Assembly (NCBI GenBank): GCA_043806215.1
Contig: JAZDHD010000446.1
Coordinates: 1 to 51,761, forward strand
DNA: 51,761 nt
DNA from: JAVHLK01 sp043806215
GTDB lineage: Bacteria > Desulfobacterota > Desulfomonilia > Desulfomonilales > Desulfomonilaceae
Direction of reading: 5' to 3'
Below are positions 8,778-17,515 of the stretch, in pieces (position 1 is the stretch's first letter; every line of letters starts with the position of its first letter). The position numbers were made by a program, and so were the translations under genes. Under the pieces are notes generated by a model that saw only the letters and a list, made by a program, of their open reading frames with translations, had not been told where the DNA came from and made no database searches.

Positions 8778-8837
8778 TTAGGCCAAAGTTTCAACATATT
8801 GGCCTAATTTCTTAAGCAAACGCTTAACATATTCGCC
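8778..8837. promoter_or_regulatory. Operator-like cluster of inverted and direct repeats
   Basis: The 601-bp gap 8528-9128 between divergent genes holds three nested symmetric elements. TTAGGCCAA (8778-8786) and TTGGCCTAA (8799-8807) form a perfect 9-bp inverted repeat. TTAAGC-AAAC-GCTTAA (8812-8827) is a perfect palindrome. AACATATT(G/C)GCC occurs twice, at 8793-8804 and 8826-8837, exactly 33 bp apart (about three helical turns). This is the layout of a multi-site regulator-binding region. Which regulator binds and which gene responds is not known. No gene is seen in the rest of the gap. Confidence 0.5.
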
Positions 8838-9128
8838 GGCTCTTTTCAACTTGTTTTCGCTCAACTCACCCTCTTATCTGTAGAATCCCGGCTGTACCCG
8901 TCGATTGCCGCTTGAAGCTCGACCCGGAAGATGGTAGGAGTGCAGGGTGCGGGACAGTCTCACCCCCGTGCCGGACCGCGAAAGGGGCCGCGCAGTCTTG
9001 TCCGGTTGAAGTGAGCCGTGTCTTTGGTGGAAAAGCGTTGGATTGGGGTGTATTATAGACGGGTTGCTCATTCGCCGGATCTCGACTGGAACAAACAATC
9101 AAACGGCCCTCACGTCGGATTGCTTTCT

Positions 9129-10943
9129 ATGACCGTTAAATCACTACTAAAATACCTCCCGGTCCTGTCCATCGTGTTGGTGGCCGGGATGCTGCTCGTG
9201 ATTGTAGTCCTGTTCACGCTCCGCAACATCAACGCGCAGAATGAGCGTATGGAGGAATTCACCGCCCGACAGGGAATTTCCGTCATCCGTACACTGGAAG
9301 CGGGGACCAGGACGGGTTTCATGGAGGGCGACTGGGGCATCGAACATCTTCAAGTGCTCATCGAGCAGGCGGCCAAAGACCCTGAAGTGCAGTATGTAGG
9401 ACTTATAGGCGATGACGGCACGATCCTGGCACACAGCGAGCCGGCCAAGATTGGATTGCGGTTGTTGATCGGGAAGGAATTGAACACGGTCAAAACCGTG
9501 ATCCGTACCGGTGAGCCGCTCTCATATAAGCTTGAACTCCCCGGAGCCCAGACGACCTTCGAAATTTGGAAACCGTTCACGCCTTTCCCCGATCAGTTGG
9601 CCCAACGCGACATCATTGCCAGGCAGACCCACATCGGCAAGGATCTCATGGATGTGTTCGACCGGGAGAGAAAATACGTTCTCTTCCTTGGTCTGCGGAC
9701 CGACCGTTTCAAGGAGATACGCCAACAGGACATCATTCTCGCCATATTCATGGGCGGTATTCTCTTCATAATAGGCTCAGCCAGCGTGTACTTCATTTTC
9801 GTGGTCCAGAACGCCTACCTCGTCCGCCGCACCCTTGACGAAATGAGGACGTACACAAGAAATGTCCAGGAAAGCATGGCCAACGGGCTCATAACGGTGG
9901 ACCGGTCTTTGCGGGTGGCTACCTTTAACTCCACTGCCCTGGACATCCTCCGCAAACCGAGAGAGGAAGTTGACGGACGTCCCATCAAGGAGTTGTTGCC
10001 GCTGGAAAACGAGATCAGGCGTGTCCTTTCCGACGCCGACTCCATACTCGAGAAGGAGGTCAAGATCTCCAATGAAGGCAAGGAAAAGACTTTTCTCGGG
10101 CTGTCCGTATCATCGCTAAAGGAACCGGATTCACAGATACCTCGCGGAGCTGTTGTCATATTACGCGATCTGACGATGATCCGGGAGCTGGAACAGAAGG
10201 TGATCGTCAGCGAAAAATTCGCCGCGCTCGGCCGCCTGTCCGCAGGAGTGGCTCACGAGATCCGCAACCCGTTGAATTCCATTCGAGGCTTTATTCAGTA
10301 TTTTCAGAAGAAACTGACTCTGGACGAGGAGGACTACCGCTATACCGACCTGATGCTTACCGAGGTGGACCGTCTGAACAGAGTTATCTCAAAACTCCTG
10401 GCATACTCCAAGCCGCGGGAACCTCGCCTGAGCATTCGATCTCCCGAAGAGATTCTCGATCATTGCTTACGCGTGGTGGAGCGGGAGGCCGCAGAGGCCG
10501 GGGTGAGGCTCGTGCACTCTCCCTTGGGCGAGGATATGCCGCTGGTGCTCATGGACACGGACCAGGTCACCCAGATCTTCCTCAACATCCTCATCAACGC
10601 GGTGGAAGCAACGCGTCGCGACGGTCAGGTCTCCGTGCGGTACGAAATGGGTGAAGGCCGGCTCCATATCATCATCGAGGACACCGGTACCGGCATTCCC
10701 AGGGAGAATTTGGACAAGCTTTTCGACCCCTTCTTCTCGACAAAGAGGAAGGGCACGGGACTTGGCCTGGCCATCGTCCGAAGCATTGTCGAAGGTCACG
10801 GCGGGGAAATCGAGGTCGAATCCGAACCTGACGTGGGAACACGTTTCACGGTGACCTTCAATACCTACCAAGCGCCCGATGAGGACATTGCGGAGCAAAC
10901 GAAGCCGGAGATACGCACGCCGGCGGATTCCTCTCACGGTTGA
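9129..10943 (+). CDS. Membrane sensor histidine kinase, NtrB/ZraS-like, with PAS domain
   Basis: This is the sensor of a two-component system whose partner is the NtrC-type regulator just downstream. Starting at the ATG at 9129 gives 604 residues; a GTG at 9018 would add 37. There is a first membrane helix (about residues 9-31), an extracytoplasmic sensor segment (about 32-202) and a second helix (about 204-228). A PAS-like domain follows (about 248-352, including TVDRSLRVATFNSTALDIL), then the dimerisation domain with GRLSAGVAHEIRNPLNSI, whose His376 is the phosphorylation site. The HATPase domain carries QIFLNILINAVEA, DTGTGIP and GTGLGLAIV. The His-box style and pairing with a sigma-54 activator are typical of ZraS/AtoS-like sensors. 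The signal sensed is unknown. Confidence 0.88.
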   Translation: MTVKSLLKYLPVLSIVLVAGMLLVIVVLFTLRNINAQNERMEEFTARQGISVIRTLEAGTRTGFMEGDWGIEHLQVLIEQAAKDPEVQYVGLIGDDGTILAHSEPAKIGLRLLIGKELNTVKTVIRTGEPLSYKLELPGAQTTFEIWKPFTPFPDQLAQRDIIARQTHIGKDLMDVFDRERKYVLFLGLRTDRFKEIRQQDIILAIFMGGILFIIGSASVYFIFVVQNAYLVRRTLDEMRTYTRNVQESMANGLITVDRSLRVATFNSTALDILRKPREEVDGRPIKELLPLENEIRRVLSDADSILEKEVKISNEGKEKTFLGLSVSSLKEPDSQIPRGAVVILRDLTMIRELEQKVIVSEKFAALGRLSAGVAHEIRNPLNSIRGFIQYFQKKLTLDEEDYRYTDLMLTEVDRLNRVISKLLAYSKPREPRLSIRSPEEILDHCLRVVEREAAEAGVRLVHSPLGEDMPLVLMDTDQVTQIFLNILINAVEATRRDGQVSVRYEMGEGRLHIIIEDTGTGIPRENLDKLFDPFFSTKRKGTGLGLAIVRSIVEGHGGEIEVESEPDVGTRFTVTFNTYQAPDEDIAEQTKPEIRTPADSSHG

Positions 10944-11064
10944 CGTGTAACACGCCTCCCGATTCCCTCCGGCCACACACATGGGGGGACCCGCCCGCCC
11001 CGGCCGGCTCACGACGCGTCTACCCTGCCCTAAGCCGATCTGAAACGGGTACATAGGACGAAAA

Positions 11065-12447
11065 ATGACGGAACACAAAGCAAAGATCCTCGTGGTTGAC
11101 GACGAACCTTCACAAAGAAAGATGCTTCAGGCGAATCTGTCGCTGGACGGGTACAAGGTCTTCGAGGCGGAAGACGGCTCCGATGCCATTGCACGTGTGT
11201 CGGACGAGTTCTACGACCTTATCCTCATGGACAACCGGATGTCGCAGATTGACGGAATCGAGGCCCTTAAGGAGATCAAGAAGATCTCGCCGGGTATTCC
11301 CGTGATTATCATAACCGCCCACGCGTCGGTGGAAACAGCGGTGGAAGCCCTGCAGGCAGGAGCTCACGATTATCTCACCAAGCCCCTGGACATTGACGAA
11401 CTCCGGATCAAGGTCCAGCAATCATTGGAATTTTGGAGGCTCAAAGAGGAAAACATCCTTCAGAAAAGACGGATCGAGAATCTTTTTGACGCCTCGAAAA
11501 TCGTGGGACGCTCTCAGGCGATGAAGGCAGTCCTCGAACGCGTCGCCATGGTCGCTCCGTCGTCAACATCAGTCCTGATTCTGGGGGAATCCGGCACGGG
11601 AAAGGAACTCATCGCCAATGCGATTCATCAGGGTTCCGGTCGCTCGGACAAGAGATTCATCAAGGTCAACTGCGCGGCTCTTCCCGAAACATTGTTGGAA
11701 AGCGAGTTGTTCGGCCACGAACGCGGTGCGTTCACCGGAGCCGTGGCAAGACGCCCCGGGAGATTTGAATTGGCCGACGGCGGCTCCATTTTCTTGGACG
11801 AAATCGGGGAAATGACCCCGGCGACGCAGGCCAAATTGCTCCGGGTACTCCAGGAGCGTGAGTTCGAACCTCTGGGATCGACCAAGACGGTCAAGGTGGA
11901 CATCCGCATCATCGCGGCAACCAACAGAAATTTGGAAGAAGAGGTGAAGCGCGGGGCCTTCAGGGAAGACCTTTTCTACCGTCTGAACGTGGTTCCCGTC
12001 GACCTACCGCCGTTGCGGGAACGAAGAGAGGATATCCCGCTGTTGATAGACCACTTCCTCAATGTTTACAACGAACGCAACAAGAGAAACCTGCAAGGCT
12101 TTCATCCGCGGGCCTTGGATGCTCTCATGCGCTACGCATGGCCGGGAAACATCCGGGAACTGGAAAATGTGGTGGAAAGATCGGTCATCCTGACCCGGGA
12201 GGATTACGTACCCTTTTCCGAGCTTCCGGAAGCGATCCGCGGGGCCGGCGACGACCCGTTGTACAAGGAAATCCGTGACGGCATCCGGCCGGGTATGACC
12301 ATAAAGGAGATGGAACGGGAACTGATCGTCAAGACCCTTGAAGACAACGACGGCAATCGGACCCGTACGGCCCGCGTACTGGGAATCACGCGACGGACCC
12401 TGCAACACAAGCTCAAGGAATACGAGATCGACCAAACGTCGGCATGA
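11065..12447 (+). CDS. NtrC-family sigma-54-dependent response regulator
   Basis: This is a transcription activator that, once phosphorylated, drives sigma-54 promoters. The 460-residue protein has a receiver domain (1-120; phospho-acceptor Asp56 in LILMDNRM, acidic pair DDE at 12-14, Lys in LTKPLD). An AAA+ domain follows (about 147-385) with Walker A GESGTGKE at 174-181, the sigma-54-contacting GAFTGA loop at 221-226, a Walker B segment ending FLDEIGE, and an arginine-finger region. The C-terminus has a Fis-type helix-turn-helix (about 424-455: NRTRTARVLGITRRTLQHKLKEY). It follows its kinase by 121 bp. Target genes cannot be read from the window, and I did not find a convincing -24/-12 promoter nearby. 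Confidence 0.95.
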   Translation: MTEHKAKILVVDDEPSQRKMLQANLSLDGYKVFEAEDGSDAIARVSDEFYDLILMDNRMSQIDGIEALKEIKKISPGIPVIIITAHASVETAVEALQAGAHDYLTKPLDIDELRIKVQQSLEFWRLKEENILQKRRIENLFDASKIVGRSQAMKAVLERVAMVAPSSTSVLILGESGTGKELIANAIHQGSGRSDKRFIKVNCAALPETLLESELFGHERGAFTGAVARRPGRFELADGGSIFLDEIGEMTPATQAKLLRVLQEREFEPLGSTKTVKVDIRIIAATNRNLEEEVKRGAFREDLFYRLNVVPVDLPPLRERREDIPLLIDHFLNVYNERNKRNLQGFHPRALDALMRYAWPGNIRELENVVERSVILTREDYVPFSELPEAIRGAGDDPLYKEIRDGIRPGMTIKEMERELIVKTLEDNDGNRTRTARVLGITRRTLQHKLKEYEIDQTSA

Positions 12448-12482
12448 TTCATGACCGGGACACTGTTCCGAATGGGCGTTAC

Positions 12483-12692
12483 CTTGGTGTCCCGTCTCCT
12501 GATTACGGTGTCGTATCCAAGGCCGCAAGGCCTGCTTTGGCAGCGCCGGCCTCCCCGCGTTCCGCGGGGTATTCTTTAGTGGAAACAACGTACTATCTCT
12601 CGCCCGGCATCCCGCGCAGAACGCGGGACGGGACGCTACCGCGTGTTTGGAGAATGTGCGACCGTATTGGGGAGTCCATGCCCCTTTCCACG
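12483..12692. mobile_element. Palindromic MITE-like element overlapping the 3' end of the GAF kinase gene
   Basis: This is a copy of about 210 bp of the element family. The left end CTTGGTGT...ATTACGGTGTCG and the right end GTGCGACCGTAT are imperfect inverted repeats of each other. Between them the sequence is nearly identical to the reverse complement of 31241-31419, including GTATTCTTTAGTGG and ACAACGTACTATCTCTCG. The two hairpins differ, however: here they are CCCCGCG-TTC-CGCGGGG and CCCGCG-CAGAA-CGCGGG. There is no transposase gene. The right half supplies about 31 codons and the stop of the convergent kinase gene (minus strand). It also fills most of the gap after the response regulator. 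Confidence 0.8.
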
Positions 12693-14173
12693 CGATCAGG
12701 CGGTATCTCGATGACGAATTCGGAACCACCGTCGGCCAGGCAGTCCTCTGTGCTCCCGCAGCACCTGCATGCATTAACATCGCCGGGGCACTGGTCCGCC
12801 GCAGTTGGAATGCATGAGCACCGCGTGCTCCGAAAGCGCAGATCGAAGCCGAAACGCTCCGAGAATATCTTCATCTTCATGAGATCCGTGCCGGTCCCGC
12901 CCGCATTGAACTCGTAGCGTCTGCCGGACGTATAGAGATCCGTTTCCTGGACGGGACAGAAGCACTCGAACAGATCCCGCTGTTGCTCTTCAGGGATACC
13001 GACGCCGTGGTCCCGTACGGTGATTCTGTAGCCCGACGGCAAGTCTTCGCCGGTGATAACGATTCTTCCATTGTCGGGGGTGTTCTCCACCGCATTGCGG
13101 ACCAATCCTCCGATAACGGACATCATGATTTGCGGCTGCATTTTGATAACGGCCTCATCGGGCGCTCGGAATTGGATGTCCAGGACACGGTTGCCGATCA
13201 TCCGGTTCACACGGAATTCCGCCGCCTGGAACGCAGCCGCCACGGAGACCCGTTCCGTTTCCTCGGCCTTGACGGGAAACAGCTTCTCGATCCTGGCTCT
13301 CAGCGCATCCATTGCCTCGGCCAGGCGAGGCTCGTCTTCCTTGCCGATCTCTATCAAGTCTCCCAGGCAATCGAGAAAACCCAGAATCACTTGCCTTTCC
13401 GGGAACTCCTTCTCTTCGACAATGTGACCGACCTGTTTCTCGATGGTTTTCAACCGTCCCAAACTGCGCACGATTCTTTGGAGCGGCTGCTTCGGCAGTT
13501 CGATTCCCATCGCCTCGAGTTTCCGCTCGATTATCTTCAACGAAGCCTCGATAATGGCAAGCGGCGTTTTCAGTTCGTGGGAAAGATGATTGAGTATCTT
13601 GTTCTTGACGACGTTGAGGCGCTCGAGTTCTTTGTGTGAATTGACCAAGCTCTCGTAGTAAGCTGCGTTCTCCAGGGCCAGGGCCACGCTGCCGGCAAGA
13701 GCGCTCATAATCTCCACGTCCTCGTCGGTGAACGTCCCGTTCACCTTGTTCAGGGCGTACAGCACTCCCTGCCGCTTATCCCGAGTCTGCAAAGGAACGC
13801 AAATCATGCTTTTCGTGGTGAATCCGGATATGGTGTCCACTTCGCGGTACACTCTTGGATCGTTGACCGCATCCTGCACCAGCGCCGGCTTCCCGGTTTC
13901 AAACACCCAGCCGCACACGCCTCTGTCCTTGGGAATCCGTATCTCTTCTTTGGCTGACGACAGATAACTCTCTTTGTCCTGCACCGTCCGCCAGTAAAAC
14001 TCGGCATTCTCTTCATCGAAGAGAGCCACCCCCGCGCCCTCGCATTCGAGCACCATCCGGACCTCGCCCACAACGACACCGAGGAGGTGATCCAAATCGG
14101 TGGCCGCAGCCAAGGCTTTCGAAGCATTGAAGAGCAGGATCATCTTGGCAGGATTGATCGGATTCCGACTCAT
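12593..14173 (-). CDS. Cytoplasmic GAF-domain sensor histidine kinase with cysteine cluster
   Basis: This soluble kinase has 526 residues from the ATG at 14173; a longer frame to 14305 lacks coding character. A GAF domain spans about 20-172 (CVPLQTRDKRQGVLYALNK within it), followed by a helical linker and the H-box LSHELKTPLA with His199. An ATPase domain follows with N-box LVRNAVENTP, DHGVGIP and a degenerate G2 box GGTGTDLMKMK. Before the final strand lies an insert with seven cysteines (452, 454, 462, 469, 471, 472, 478), suggesting a metal or redox site. The natural fold should end at EFVIEIPP (about residue 491); the last roughly 31 residues are encoded by the inserted repeat element. 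No response regulator is adjacent on this strand. It lies 144 bp downstream of dxs and could be read from the same transcript. Confidence 0.85.
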   Translation of the reverse strand: MSRNPINPAKMILLFNASKALAAATDLDHLLGVVVGEVRMVLECEGAGVALFDEENAEFYWRTVQDKESYLSSAKEEIRIPKDRGVCGWVFETGKPALVQDAVNDPRVYREVDTISGFTTKSMICVPLQTRDKRQGVLYALNKVNGTFTDEDVEIMSALAGSVALALENAAYYESLVNSHKELERLNVVKNKILNHLSHELKTPLAIIEASLKIIERKLEAMGIELPKQPLQRIVRSLGRLKTIEKQVGHIVEEKEFPERQVILGFLDCLGDLIEIGKEDEPRLAEAMDALRARIEKLFPVKAEETERVSVAAAFQAAEFRVNRMIGNRVLDIQFRAPDEAVIKMQPQIMMSVIGGLVRNAVENTPDNGRIVITGEDLPSGYRITVRDHGVGIPEEQQRDLFECFCPVQETDLYTSGRRYEFNAGGTGTDLMKMKIFSERFGFDLRFRSTRCSCIPTAADQCPGDVNACRCCGSTEDCLADGGSEFVIEIPPDRVERGMDSPIRSHILQTRGSVPSRVLRGMPGER

Positions 14174-14317
14174 GCTCCGCGCACTTCTTCCCCTCGGGTG
14201 GAACCGTTTGCCCGGTTCCCCGCAATCGTATCGAACAAGATCATGTTCATCCGTAGATGATACCGGGTGCGGATTCGGCAGGTAGAAAGCGCGAACGAAA
14301 ATCAACCCGCCGCCGGA

Positions 14318-16261
14318 TCAACTGGTGAGGCTTCTTCTTACGACCGCCACGGGACGGGATGCCGACTTCGAGGCTTTCTCCAATAACGTCCGAACTTGTT
14401 GAGCGATGCCGTCCGCAGTAAGCCCCAAGTCGGTCAACAGCTCTTCACGCGTTCCATGCTCCACAAACGTATCGCCGATACCCATACGGAAAACCTTGGC
14501 ATGGGCGACCCCGGCATCGGCCAGCAGTTCCACTATTGCACTACCGAAACCGCCTGCCAGTACCCCCTCCTCAACCGTCAAGATGTTCTCTACCGTGGAA
14601 ACCTTCTCGATAATCAGATCCCGGTCCAGGGGTTTTACGAAGCGGGCATCCATCACCCCCACGGCGATTCCCTCCTCGGCAAGCATCCTGGACGCTTTCA
14701 GAGCAGGCATGACCATGGATCCAATAGCAATGATGAGCACATCTTGCCCCTCGGCAAGCATTCGGGCCTTTCCCACCGGAATAACGGAGGGCATCTTCTT
14801 GAGTTCCACCCCTTGACCTTTGGCACGGGGGTACCGTATCGCACATGGGCCGTCAAGGGTTACCGCGGTTGCAACCATGTCGGCCAGCTCGCCCTCATCG
14901 GACGGGGCCATAACCACCAGGTTGGGGACGTTGCGGGTGAACGCCATATCAAAGACCCCGTGGTGCGTAGGGCCGTCTTCCCCCACGATTCCGGCGCGGT
15001 CCATTGCCAGGACGACGGGAAGCTTTTGCATGCAGACATCGTGGATGACGTGATCGTAACTTCTCTGCATGAACGTGGAGTAGATAGCCACAACGGGCCT
15101 GAAGCCCTCGGCGGCCAAACCCGCGGCAAAGATCACTCCGTGCTGTTCCGCTATGCCCACATCAAAAAAGCGGTCCGGGAAGAGGCGTCCGAATTCCGCC
15201 AGGCCTGTCCCGTACTCCATGGCCGCGGTGATTGCCACGACCTGCGGATTCGCGGTGGCCACCTTGATCAGCGTCTGACCGAATATCTTGGTATACGTGG
15301 GAGGTCCGCCGGACGCTTCGATCTTGCCCGTGTCGATGTCAAAGGGACCCACGCCGTGGTACACGCTGGGCTTTTGTTCCGCCGGGCAGTACCCTTTGCC
15401 CTTGCACGTAACTGCGTGGATCAGGACGGGTTCTCGAAACCGCTTGACGTTCCTCAGCGTGTCCACCAAATGTTTTATCCGGTGGCCGTCTATGGGGCCC
15501 ACGTAGTTGAACCCAAGTTCCTCGAAGAGTTTTCCGGGGGTAATAAAGCCCTTGAATGCGTCCTCGAACTGCTTCGCAAGAACGTACATGGATCTCCCCA
15601 TGACGCCCGGAATGTTCTTCAGAATGTTCTTCACCTCATCTCGGAACCGCGTGACTATCTGGCCGGTCATGATCCGGTTGAGGTACGCGGCCATGGCTCC
15701 TACATTCGGCGATATGGACATCTCGTTGTCGTTGAGGATGATAATCAAGTCCTTCTTGGCAGCCCCCGCCTGATTCAACCCTTCATAGGAAACGCCGCAC
15801 GTAAGCGACCCGTCCCCGACTACGGCTATTACCTTGTGGTTGTCTCCCGCCAAACATCTGGCCTGAGCCAAACCCGCAGCCGCACTGATGGCGTTGCCCG
15901 CATGCCCGACGTCGAAGAAATCATACGTGCTCTCCTCACGTTTGGGGAACCCGGCTACGCCCCCTCTGGTCCGCAGGGTGTGAAACATGTCTCTTCGACC
16001 GGTCAGAATCTTGTACGCGTAGGCTTGATGCCCCACGTCAAAGACAATTCGGTCATCGGGTGGAGAAAACACCTTGAGGATCGCCAGGGTGAGTTCGATC
16101 ACTCCCAGACTGGAAGCAAGATGCCCTCCTCTCTGGGATACCGTATGGATGATGAAGTCACGGAGCTCGTCGGCCAGGATCTTCATGGACTCGAGTGAGA
16201 GATCCTTGAGATCCTGTGGTGATTCGATTCGGCTGAGTATTGAAGTCTCGTGATCGGTCAT
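14318..16261 (-). CDS. dxs: 1-deoxy-D-xylulose-5-phosphate synthase
   Basis: This is the first enzyme of the MEP isoprenoid pathway; it condenses pyruvate and glyceraldehyde 3-phosphate using thiamine diphosphate, in the cytoplasm. The 647-residue protein has the expected length and motifs. These are HQAYAYKILTGRRD near 78-91, the ThDP-binding GDGSLTCGVSYEGLNQAG near 149-166 with the following NDNEMSISPNVGAM, and the catalytic-Glu region DVGIAEQHGVIFAAGLA. The AMDRAGIVGEDGPTHHGVFD block binds substrate in known enzymes. It follows ispA by 33 bp in a minus-strand operon (xseB-ispA-dxs), a common bacterial arrangement. The start ATG has only a modest ribosome site. Confidence 0.97.
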   Translation of the reverse strand: MTDHETSILSRIESPQDLKDLSLESMKILADELRDFIIHTVSQRGGHLASSLGVIELTLAILKVFSPPDDRIVFDVGHQAYAYKILTGRRDMFHTLRTRGGVAGFPKREESTYDFFDVGHAGNAISAAAGLAQARCLAGDNHKVIAVVGDGSLTCGVSYEGLNQAGAAKKDLIIILNDNEMSISPNVGAMAAYLNRIMTGQIVTRFRDEVKNILKNIPGVMGRSMYVLAKQFEDAFKGFITPGKLFEELGFNYVGPIDGHRIKHLVDTLRNVKRFREPVLIHAVTCKGKGYCPAEQKPSVYHGVGPFDIDTGKIEASGGPPTYTKIFGQTLIKVATANPQVVAITAAMEYGTGLAEFGRLFPDRFFDVGIAEQHGVIFAAGLAAEGFRPVVAIYSTFMQRSYDHVIHDVCMQKLPVVLAMDRAGIVGEDGPTHHGVFDMAFTRNVPNLVVMAPSDEGELADMVATAVTLDGPCAIRYPRAKGQGVELKKMPSVIPVGKARMLAEGQDVLIIAIGSMVMPALKASRMLAEEGIAVGVMDARFVKPLDRDLIIEKVSTVENILTVEEGVLAGGFGSAIVELLADAGVAHAKVFRMGIGDTFVEHGTREELLTDLGLTADGIAQQVRTLLEKASKSASRPVAVVRRSLTS

Positions 16262-16294
16262 CTGATCTGCATCTCACGTATATGACAGAGTTGA

Positions 16295-17185
16295 TTAGTG
16301 AACCCGCTCGACGACATACCGGCCGATTTCCGCCAGAACAGCCGTCCTTGGACCGAGTGTGGAAATTACCCGGAGACCTGAGTTGATGAGTTCGCTCATC
16401 ATCTCCTTTGTCTTATTTCTGCCGAACAACTTAGGGTACGTTGCCTTTCCGCGGACGCCGTCCTTGTTCACCGCCTTCCCCAATCGTGCGGCGTCGCCTT
16501 CGAGATCCAGGAGATCGTCCTTCATCTGAAAGGCGGTTCCCAGCATTTTGCCGTAGTGACCAAGGATCCGTATCTCTTCCTCGCTTCCCCCGGCGAGACG
16601 GGCTCCGCAGGCGAGAGATGCGCCGATAAGCGCCGCAGTCTTGCCGGTTATGATCCGCTCCACAATCTCGGCGTCGACGGGTCTGTTTTCGCTCATTATG
16701 TCCAGCAACTGCCCGCCGATCAGCTGCGCCGGCCCAGCAGCAACGGCCAACTCCCCTATCACGGCGAGCAGGCGGTCCGGCCGGAATACCCGAATGCTTG
16801 CCGGCGAGGCCAGTATCTCAAAGGCATATGTCAACAGGGAGTCGCCGGCAAGAATGGCGACGGCTTCGCCGAATACTTTGTGTGCGGTCGGCTTCCCCCT
16901 GCGCAGGTCGTCGTCATCCATGGAAGGCAGGTCGTCGTGAATCAGCGAATATGTATGAACACATTCAACCGCCACTGCCAAAGGCATCACACAGGCCGCG
17001 TCTCCGCTCACGATCTCGGCCGCGGCCATGGCCAGTATGGGCCGGAGCCGCTTTCCACCGGCAAAGACACTGTACCTCATGGCCTGATGCAAGAGCTTGG
17101 GTTCATTATCTTCAGCCGGCAGCAGATCGTCAAGAGCCTTATCCACAATCCGCCGGCTATCCGCCAAATATTCTTGCAGGTTCAC
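16295..17185 (-). CDS. ispA: Short-chain polyprenyl (farnesyl/geranylgeranyl) diphosphate synthase
   Basis: This is a prenyl elongation enzyme that joins isopentenyl diphosphate to allylic diphosphates. Of its 296 residues, GGKRLRPIL (43-51) binds IPP. The first aspartate-rich motif DDLPSMDDDD lies at 84-93, in the long DDX4D form typical of bacterial FPP synthases. GKTAALIGAS (181-190) and the second aspartate motif DDLLD (223-227) follow. The residue pattern before the first motif (VHTYSLIH) fits C15 or C20 products. It sits between xseB (12 bp upstream) and dxs (33 bp downstream), so it is clearly co-transcribed. Exact chain length is not proven by sequence. Confidence 0.94.
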   Translation of the reverse strand: MNLQEYLADSRRIVDKALDDLLPAEDNEPKLLHQAMRYSVFAGGKRLRPILAMAAAEIVSGDAACVMPLAVAVECVHTYSLIHDDLPSMDDDDLRRGKPTAHKVFGEAVAILAGDSLLTYAFEILASPASIRVFRPDRLLAVIGELAVAAGPAQLIGGQLLDIMSENRPVDAEIVERIITGKTAALIGASLACGARLAGGSEEEIRILGHYGKMLGTAFQMKDDLLDLEGDAARLGKAVNKDGVRGKATYPKLFGRNKTKEMMSELINSGLRVISTLGPRTAVLAEIGRYVVERVH

Positions 17186-17197
17186 TGGACCGATGTC

Positions 17198-17443
17198 CTA
17201 TTCCTCTCCGCGGTTGAACGGGATCTTTTCCATGCCGGCCAGTAACTCCTCGACCCGACCTTCAGAATGGTTGAGTATGTCAAACAGCCGGCGCGACAGG
17301 CCTATCCCCTCTTCGAAAAGCCCGAGGCTTTCATCCAGACTCCGTCCCCCATGTTCCATCTTTTCCACGATGTTCCGCAGCTTCTCCAGTTCCGTATCGA
17401 AGTTCTCCGGCGCTTCGTCTTTCTTTCCGGCCTTCTTCACCAT
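17198..17443 (-). CDS. xseB: Exodeoxyribonuclease VII small subunit
   Basis: This is the small coiled-coil subunit of exonuclease VII, which degrades single-stranded DNA together with XseA. With the ATG at 17443 (purine-rich GAGAGAAG upstream) it has 81 residues; the frame's first ATG would add 17 unlikely residues. The hallmark FDTELEKLRNIVEKMEHGGRSLDESLGLFEEGIGL pattern begins at about residue 15. No xseA is present beside it; the large subunit must be elsewhere. Downstream ispA follows after 12 bp, the usual xseB-ispA-dxs order. Confidence 0.92.
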   Translation of the reverse strand: MVKKAGKKDEAPENFDTELEKLRNIVEKMEHGGRSLDESLGLFEEGIGLSRRLFDILNHSEGRVEELLAGMEKIPFNRGEE

Positions 17444-17515
17444 AGTTGTCTTCTCTCTCGGGCTCCTCACTCCCCCGGTGCCGGCTCCCATCATCCCAGG
17501 CCGGTTCCGTCCGTC

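Noticed and set aside
8528..8797. N-terminal extension of the TPR protein
   Set aside because: The frame is open, but the residues are Trp/Arg/Pro-rich with no helical repeat pattern, and no start in it has a ribosome site.
14396..16198. A 600-codon open frame opposite dxs
   Set aside because: It lies entirely antisense to a well-supported dxs, has a His/Gly/Arg-rich composition typical of complementary-strand reading, and has no domain or ribosome site.
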